A stretch of DNA of 64,000 bases from an uncultured Muribaculaceae bacterium. GTDB taxonomy: Bacteria > Bacteroidota > Bacteroidia > Bacteroidales > Muribaculaceae. The stretch spans positions 1-64,000 of the forward strand of contig CAJTXL010000017.1 of NCBI GenBank assembly GCA_910583525.1. The letters run 5' to 3'. Positions 60,171-64,000 of the stretch are shown here, piece by piece; the stretch's first letter is position 1, and each line of letters begins with the position of its first letter. Under the pieces are notes generated by a model. It had not been told where the DNA came from. It searched no databases and worked only from the letters and a program-made list of their open reading frames with translations. A program made the translations under genes and the position numbers.

Positions 60171-61417
60171 CAGTCTTCAAGAGAATGTATTACAAGCCCG
60201 GAGCGCAGCTTCGGCTCGAACCATGTGGTCTTTGGCGGCATTATGTTGCCAGTGTCGGCGATGTCCATCAGCTGCTTCATGCTGACGGGGTAGAGCGCCA
60301 GGGCAAATGCCATCTCGCCCGAATCGACACGGCGTTTCAGCTCTTCGAGGCCGCGGATGCCGCCAACGAAGTCGATGCGTTTGTCTGAGCGCAAGTCAGT
60401 GATGCCGATGATGTCGCGGAGTATCAGGTCTGACGAGATGGTGACGTCGAGCACGCCGATAGGGTCGTTGTCGTTGTAAGTTCCGGGCCGTGCCGTAAGC
60501 GAGTACCAGCGCCCTTCGAGATAAAGCGCGAAGTTATGGAGAGCTTCGGGAGTATAGACTTCCGTGCCTTTGTCTACGATTACGAAGTTTTTCTCGATGC
60601 GTTCGAGGAATTCTGCCGGCGATAGGCCGTTGAGGTCGCGCACCACGCGGTTGTAGTCGATGATTTTGAGGTGCGAGGCCGGGAAGGCCACGGCAAGGAA
60701 GTAATTGTATTCCTCATCGCCACGGTGTGCCGGGTTCTGCCGAGCCTTTTCGTTGCCGACAAGAGCGGCGGCTGCCGAACGGTGATGTCCGTCGGCTATG
60801 TAGAGATACGGTATCTTTGCGAACTCTTCGGTGATGCGGCTTATGGTATCGGCGTCTTCCACTACCCAGAAGTGGTGTCCGAAGCCGTCGGGCGCAGTGA
60901 AATCGTATTCGGCTTTTCCGTCGGTGACTTCCTTTATTATTTTTTCGAGGACTTCGTTGTCGGGGAACGCGAAGAACACCGGCTCTATGTTGGCGTTGTT
61001 TATGCGCACATGTTTCATGCGGTCTTCTTCTTTGTCGCGCCGCGTCAGCTCGTGCTTTTTGATGCGACCTTCCATATAGTCGTCGACGTTTGCGGCGACG
61101 ACGATGCCGTACTGTGTGCGCCCGTCCATAGTCTGGGCATAGATATAGTAGTGCTCCTTGGCGTCCTGTACCAGCCAGCCGTTTTCTCTGAAAGCCTTGA
61201 AATTCTCCACGGCCTTGGCGTAGACTTCGGGCGAATGTTCGTCGGTGCCTGGTGCGAAATCTATTTCAGGCTTTATTATATGGTAGAGCGAACGTGGATT
61301 GCCTTCGGCTTCGGCCCTGGCTTCTTCGCTGTTGAGTACGTCGTAAGGGCGCGAAGCCACCTCGGTGACGAGTTCTTTCGGGGGACGGATGCCTTTGAAT
61401 GGTTTGACTTTGGCCAT
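60170..61417 (-). CDS. DUF1015 family protein
   Basis: This 415-residue cytoplasmic protein matches DUF1015 over its whole length: KPFKGIRPPKELVTEVASRPYDVLNSEEAR, SLYHIIKPEIDF, YIADGHHRSAAAA, FPASHLKIIDYNRVV and the C-terminal NIMPPKTTWFEPKLRSGLVIH. The histidine-rich HGHHR-like motif is conserved in the family but no reaction is established. It often neighbours amino-acid biosynthesis genes in other bacteria. Here it follows purA by 36 bp. Confidence 0.9.
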   Translation of the reverse strand: MAKVKPFKGIRPPKELVTEVASRPYDVLNSEEARAEAEGNPRSLYHIIKPEIDFAPGTDEHSPEVYAKAVENFKAFRENGWLVQDAKEHYYIYAQTMDGRTQYGIVVAANVDDYMEGRIKKHELTRRDKEEDRMKHVRINNANIEPVFFAFPDNEVLEKIIKEVTDGKAEYDFTAPDGFGHHFWVVEDADTISRITEEFAKIPYLYIADGHHRSAAAALVGNEKARQNPAHRGDEEYNYFLAVAFPASHLKIIDYNRVVRDLNGLSPAEFLERIEKNFVIVDKGTEVYTPEALHNFALYLEGRWYSLTARPGTYNDNDPIGVLDVTISSDLILRDIIGITDLRSDKRIDFVGGIRGLEELKRRVDSGEMAFALALYPVSMKQLMDIADTGNIMPPKTTWFEPKLRSGLVIHSLED

Positions 61418-61453
61418 AATCTTGTGTTTTAGGTATAGATTTAGGTTGGGTAA

Positions 61454-62755
61454 TCAGTGGTGGCGTATTATTGTTTCTTCGCGGTCGGGGCCTACCGAGA
61501 TGATGGCTACGGGCACGCCGACGTGCTCTTCGATATAGCTGATGTAGTCGCGGAAAGCTTTCGGCAGCTCGGTTTCGCGACGGGCTGCCGATATGTCGGT
61601 GAGCCATCCTGGCAGGGTGTCGTAGAGCGGTTCGACGTCGGCTGCTCCGGCGGCATTGCGGCCTACGCAGAAGGGGAAGTCCGAAGTGACGGTTCCGTCG
61701 GGGAGACGGTATGCGGTGCATACTTTAATATGCTCGAAAGTGTCGAGCACGTCGCTCTTCATCATTATGAGATGTGTCGCGCCGTTGAGCATTACGGCAT
61801 AGCGCAGGGCAACGAGGTCGAGCCATCCGCATCGGCGTTCGCGACCTGTCACGGCGCCGTATTCGTGGCCTATCGAGCGGATTTCTTCGCCTGTGGCGTC
61901 GAACAGTTCGGTGGGGAACGGGCCGCTGCCCACGCGTGTGCAGTATGCTTTGAAGATGCCGTATACGCGGCCGATGCGTCCGGGGGCTATGCCGAGGCCG
62001 GTGCATGCTCCGGCGGCGACTGTATTGCTCGATGTAACGAACGGATAGGAGCCGAAGTCGATGTCTAGCATGGTGCCCTGGGCGCCTTCGCACAGCACGC
62101 TGCAGTCGCTGTCGAGTGCGCGGTTGATGAAGTGCTCGGTGTCGGCAAGTTCGAATGAGCGCAGATAGTCGAGCGATTCAAGCCATTCGGCTTCGGCGAG
62201 GTCGAAGCTTGCCCTGTCGACGGGCGCGCCCATCTGTTCGAGTATGCGGAAATGGCTGTCGCGTGCGTTGCGGTAGACTTCGTCGAAGTCGTCGGCGAGG
62301 ATGTCGCCTATGCGTACGCCGTGGCGTGATATTTTGTCGGAGTATGTGGGGCCAATGCCTTTGCCTGTGGTGCCTATCTTGCCCTTGCCCATTGCGGCTT
62401 CGCCGGCGGCGTCGAGAAGTCGGTGGGTAGGCATAATCAGGTGTGCCTTTTTCGATATTTTGAGGATTGAATGCAGGTCGACGCCGTCGGATTCGAGTTC
62501 GGCGGCTTCTTTGCGGAACAATACCGGGTCGAGCACCACTCCGTTTCCGATTACGTTTGTGATGGAGCCTTGGGCGAATACGCCCGAGGGAATGGAGCGC
62601 AGGACATGTTTGTGCCCGTCGAACTCAAGGGTGTGCCCGGCGTTGGGACCGCCCTGGAAACGGGCCACGATGTCATAGTCGGGGGCAAGGACATCGACAA
62701 TCTTGCCTTTGCCTTCGTCGCCCCATTGGAGGCCTAAAAGAATATCGGCTTTCAT
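61454..62755 (-). CDS. purA: Adenylosuccinate synthetase
   Basis: This 433-residue cytoplasmic enzyme joins IMP and aspartate using GTP, the first step from IMP to AMP. The family motifs are present: GLQWGDEGKGKIVDVL (GTP-binding), GGPNAGHT, GIGPTYSDK, CEGAQGTMLDIDFGSYPFVTSSN and a C-terminal GVPVAIISVGPDREETI. The start is the ATG at 62755, overlapping the Fur-family stop (ATGA); longer frames only read through the upstream gene. Confidence 0.97.
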   Translation of the reverse strand: MKADILLGLQWGDEGKGKIVDVLAPDYDIVARFQGGPNAGHTLEFDGHKHVLRSIPSGVFAQGSITNVIGNGVVLDPVLFRKEAAELESDGVDLHSILKISKKAHLIMPTHRLLDAAGEAAMGKGKIGTTGKGIGPTYSDKISRHGVRIGDILADDFDEVYRNARDSHFRILEQMGAPVDRASFDLAEAEWLESLDYLRSFELADTEHFINRALDSDCSVLCEGAQGTMLDIDFGSYPFVTSSNTVAAGACTGLGIAPGRIGRVYGIFKAYCTRVGSGPFPTELFDATGEEIRSIGHEYGAVTGRERRCGWLDLVALRYAVMLNGATHLIMMKSDVLDTFEHIKVCTAYRLPDGTVTSDFPFCVGRNAAGAADVEPLYDTLPGWLTDISAARRETELPKAFRDYISYIEEHVGVPVAIISVGPDREETIIRHH

Positions 62756-63258
62756 TTTTTTGTTTTGGATATATCGTTTTTGGACGTTGTTTTCTTTTGG
62801 TTCATTGTGCGTCGTGCTTTCCTTGCGCACGACGAGCATATTCCGTAGACCGACAAAGTGAAGTATGCCGGCGTGAATGTCGAATATCGTTTTGCGTGTA
62901 GCATGCTGTCGAGCTCGCTGTCGCGCACATCTTTGATTTTGCCGCAGCGTGTGCAGATGAGATGGTGGTGGTTCGAGGGCATCATTTCGTATCTCATAGC
63001 GCCGTCGCCGAGCCGTAGTTTCCGCAGCAGGCCGCAATCGACAAGGATTTGCAGAGAGCTGTAGACGGTTGCCGTAGCGACATGGTTTCCGTCTTCGGAA
63101 AGCTTTGTCGACAGTTCGTCTGCCGTGAAGTGACCCTGTATCCCTTCTGCCGCTGCCAGCACCATGTAGCGTTCGGGAGTGCGGCGCCGACGGGTACGCC
63201 GAAGGTAGTCAGAAAGTATCTGTGCAGTGACGCCCGTTTTGAGTTGTTCGACAGTCAT
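62752..63258 (-). CDS. Fur-family metal-dependent regulator
   Basis: This 168-residue dimeric repressor has a winged-helix DNA-binding part (about 20-90, RRTPERYMVLAAAEGIQGHFTADELS, TVYSSLQILVDCGLL) and a dimerization domain with SNHHHLICTRCGKI, CTRC and CSSC. The two CxxC pairs form the structural zinc site. The members Fur, Zur and PerR cannot be told apart from sequence alone. It heads an operon with purA and is divergent from prmA, so the shared region may be its operator. The C-terminus is lysine and threonine rich. Confidence 0.9.
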   Translation of the reverse strand: MTVEQLKTGVTAQILSDYLRRTRRRRTPERYMVLAAAEGIQGHFTADELSTKLSEDGNHVATATVYSSLQILVDCGLLRKLRLGDGAMRYEMMPSNHHHLICTRCGKIKDVRDSELDSMLHAKRYSTFTPAYFTLSVYGICSSCARKARRTMNQKKTTSKNDISKTKK

Positions 63259-63280
63259 ATATAGGGGGTGTTCTTTCAGG

Positions 63281-63327
63281 CAAAATTACGAAAAATTTTT
63301 ATAGCTTGCACAAAAATCTTAACTTTG
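63281..63327. promoter_or_regulatory. Overlapping divergent promoters of the Fur-family gene and prmA
   Basis: The minus strand has TAATTTTG (63281-63288) with TTTG 22 bp upstream (63311-63314). The plus strand has TAACTTTG (63320-63327), 28 nt before the prmA ATG. The two promoter cores overlap, so a Fur-type repressor bound here could affect both. Confidence 0.55.
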
Positions 63328-63355
63328 TACCACAAACACCCTCTAAAGCTTCAAG

Positions 63356-64000
63356 ATGAACGATTATTATAAAGTCGATTTCACAGTGACGCCTGCCGAC
63401 GGCGATGCCTGCGACCTGTTGGCTGACGCTTTGGCCGGAGTGGGCTATGAGTCGTTCGAGCCTGCCGAGGACGGTAGCTCCATGACGGCATATGTGCCTG
63501 CGCCCCTGTATGCGCCTGAACATGTAGGCGAGGCTATTGCCGAAGTGCCTATGCCGGTAGAAATCAGTTATGAGGCGGATTTTGTCGAAGGACGTGACTG
63601 GAACAGCGAGTGGGAGAAAAATTACTTTCGCCCGATAGTAGTGGCCGGTGAAGTCGTTGTGCACAGTTCGTTCCACACCGATGTTCCCGAGGCCCGTTAC
63701 GATATTGTCATCGACCCTCGCATGGCATTCGGCACCGGGCATCATGCTACCACTACCCTTATGATGCAGGCCATTCTTGCCGCCGATGTCAAAGGCATGA
63801 ATGTTATTGACATGGGTACCGGGACGGGCATATTGGCAATTCTTGCGGCCATGCGCGGAGCCGCTGAAGTTGTTGCGGTTGAGATAGACCCGTTTGCCGC
63901 CGCCAATGCGTGCGACAATGTGGCGCTGAACCTCGGCGACCAGTCGCCCGTGACGGTGATAGAAGGTGATGCGTCGGCTCTTGACCGATATGCCGGTTCT
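63356..64000 (+). CDS. prmA: Ribosomal protein L11 methyltransferase, cut by the window edge
   Basis: Translation from the ATG at 63356 runs open to the last base (215 codons). It shows MNDYYKVDFTVTPADGDACD, WNSEWEKNYFRPIVV, VIDPRMAFGTGHHATTTLMMQ and the S-adenosylmethionine motif I VIDMGTGTGILAILAA, all typical of PrmA. It should trimethylate ribosomal protein L11. The gene continues beyond the window. Confidence 0.93.
   Translation, partial: MNDYYKVDFTVTPADGDACDLLADALAGVGYESFEPAEDGSSMTAYVPAPLYAPEHVGEAIAEVPMPVEISYEADFVEGRDWNSEWEKNYFRPIVVAGEVVVHSSFHTDVPEARYDIVIDPRMAFGTGHHATTTLMMQAILAADVKGMNVIDMGTGTGILAILAAMRGAAEVVAVEIDPFAAANACDNVALNLGDQSPVTVIEGDASALDRYAGS

Noticed and set aside
1..64000. CRISPR arrays, tRNA or rRNA genes, insertion sequences and prophage genes.
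   Set aside because: I looked for regular repeats, cloverleaf-type stretches and transposase motifs and saw none in this window.

Overview
The window looks like a chromosomal segment of an anaerobic gut Bacteroidales bacterium. The signs are two SusC/SusD pairs with glycoside hydrolases (polysaccharide utilization loci, PULs), Bacteroidetes-type promoters (TTTG, 19-20 bp spacer, TAnnTTTG), an ECF sigma/FecR pair, a hybrid two-component system, and secreted proteins ending in Bacteroidales-type sorting tails. The GC-rich third positions and many GAC/GTC codons suggest a Muribaculaceae-like genome, but that placement is inference. Coding density is high, and many genes are coupled by ATGA or TGATG overlaps.

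Layout. 23-1210: a periplasmic-propeller sensor that stops early (truncated hybrid two-component system), divergent from a cellobiose phosphorylase plus GPH symporter pair (1405-5284). 5285-6505: a dicarboxylate/amino-acid symporter. 6511-29553 (minus strand): one long operon read from an ECF sigma factor through an EEP phosphodiesterase, GH97, FecR anti-sigma, SusC with an STN domain, SusD, GH31, a DUF4886-TIM barrel fusion, three tandem EEP-beta-helix proteins and an Ig-like secreted protein, closed by a hairpin terminator. 29714-33228: a class A beta-lactamase, a TlpA-like thioredoxin, hpf, a Xer-type recombinase and rpsU. 33250-53580 (minus): a second PUL, with a fimbrillin-like lipoprotein, a BNR-fold enzyme and a degenerate hybrid two-component regulator, then (after a terminator and a new promoter) SusC, SusD, a DUF5107-TPR protein, aldose 1-epimerase, a BNR lipoprotein and a GH2 enzyme. 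53834-58814: a secreted esterase fusion, a possible small RNA, a choloylglycine-hydrolase-family enzyme and an MBOAT acyltransferase. 58982-64000: housekeeping genes (a DUF892 ferritin-like protein, a PH-domain protein, DUF1015, purA, a Fur-family regulator and the start of prmA).

How it works together. In PUL 1 the STN-bearing SusC, FecR and ECF sigma form a trans-envelope signalling chain that should switch on the whole operon when the substrate is bound. The enzymes combine two retaining alpha-glycosidases with four Mg-dependent phosphodiesterase-type (EEP) domains, three of them tethered to beta-helices. This points to a phosphate- or phosphodiester-bearing glycan or glycolipid rather than a plain polysaccharide. 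In PUL 2 the regulator keeps its sensor propellers and AraC-type DNA-binding domain but has lost the phosphorelay residues and the ATPase domain. It may therefore signal by conformation alone. Those two systems are the most novel content of the window.
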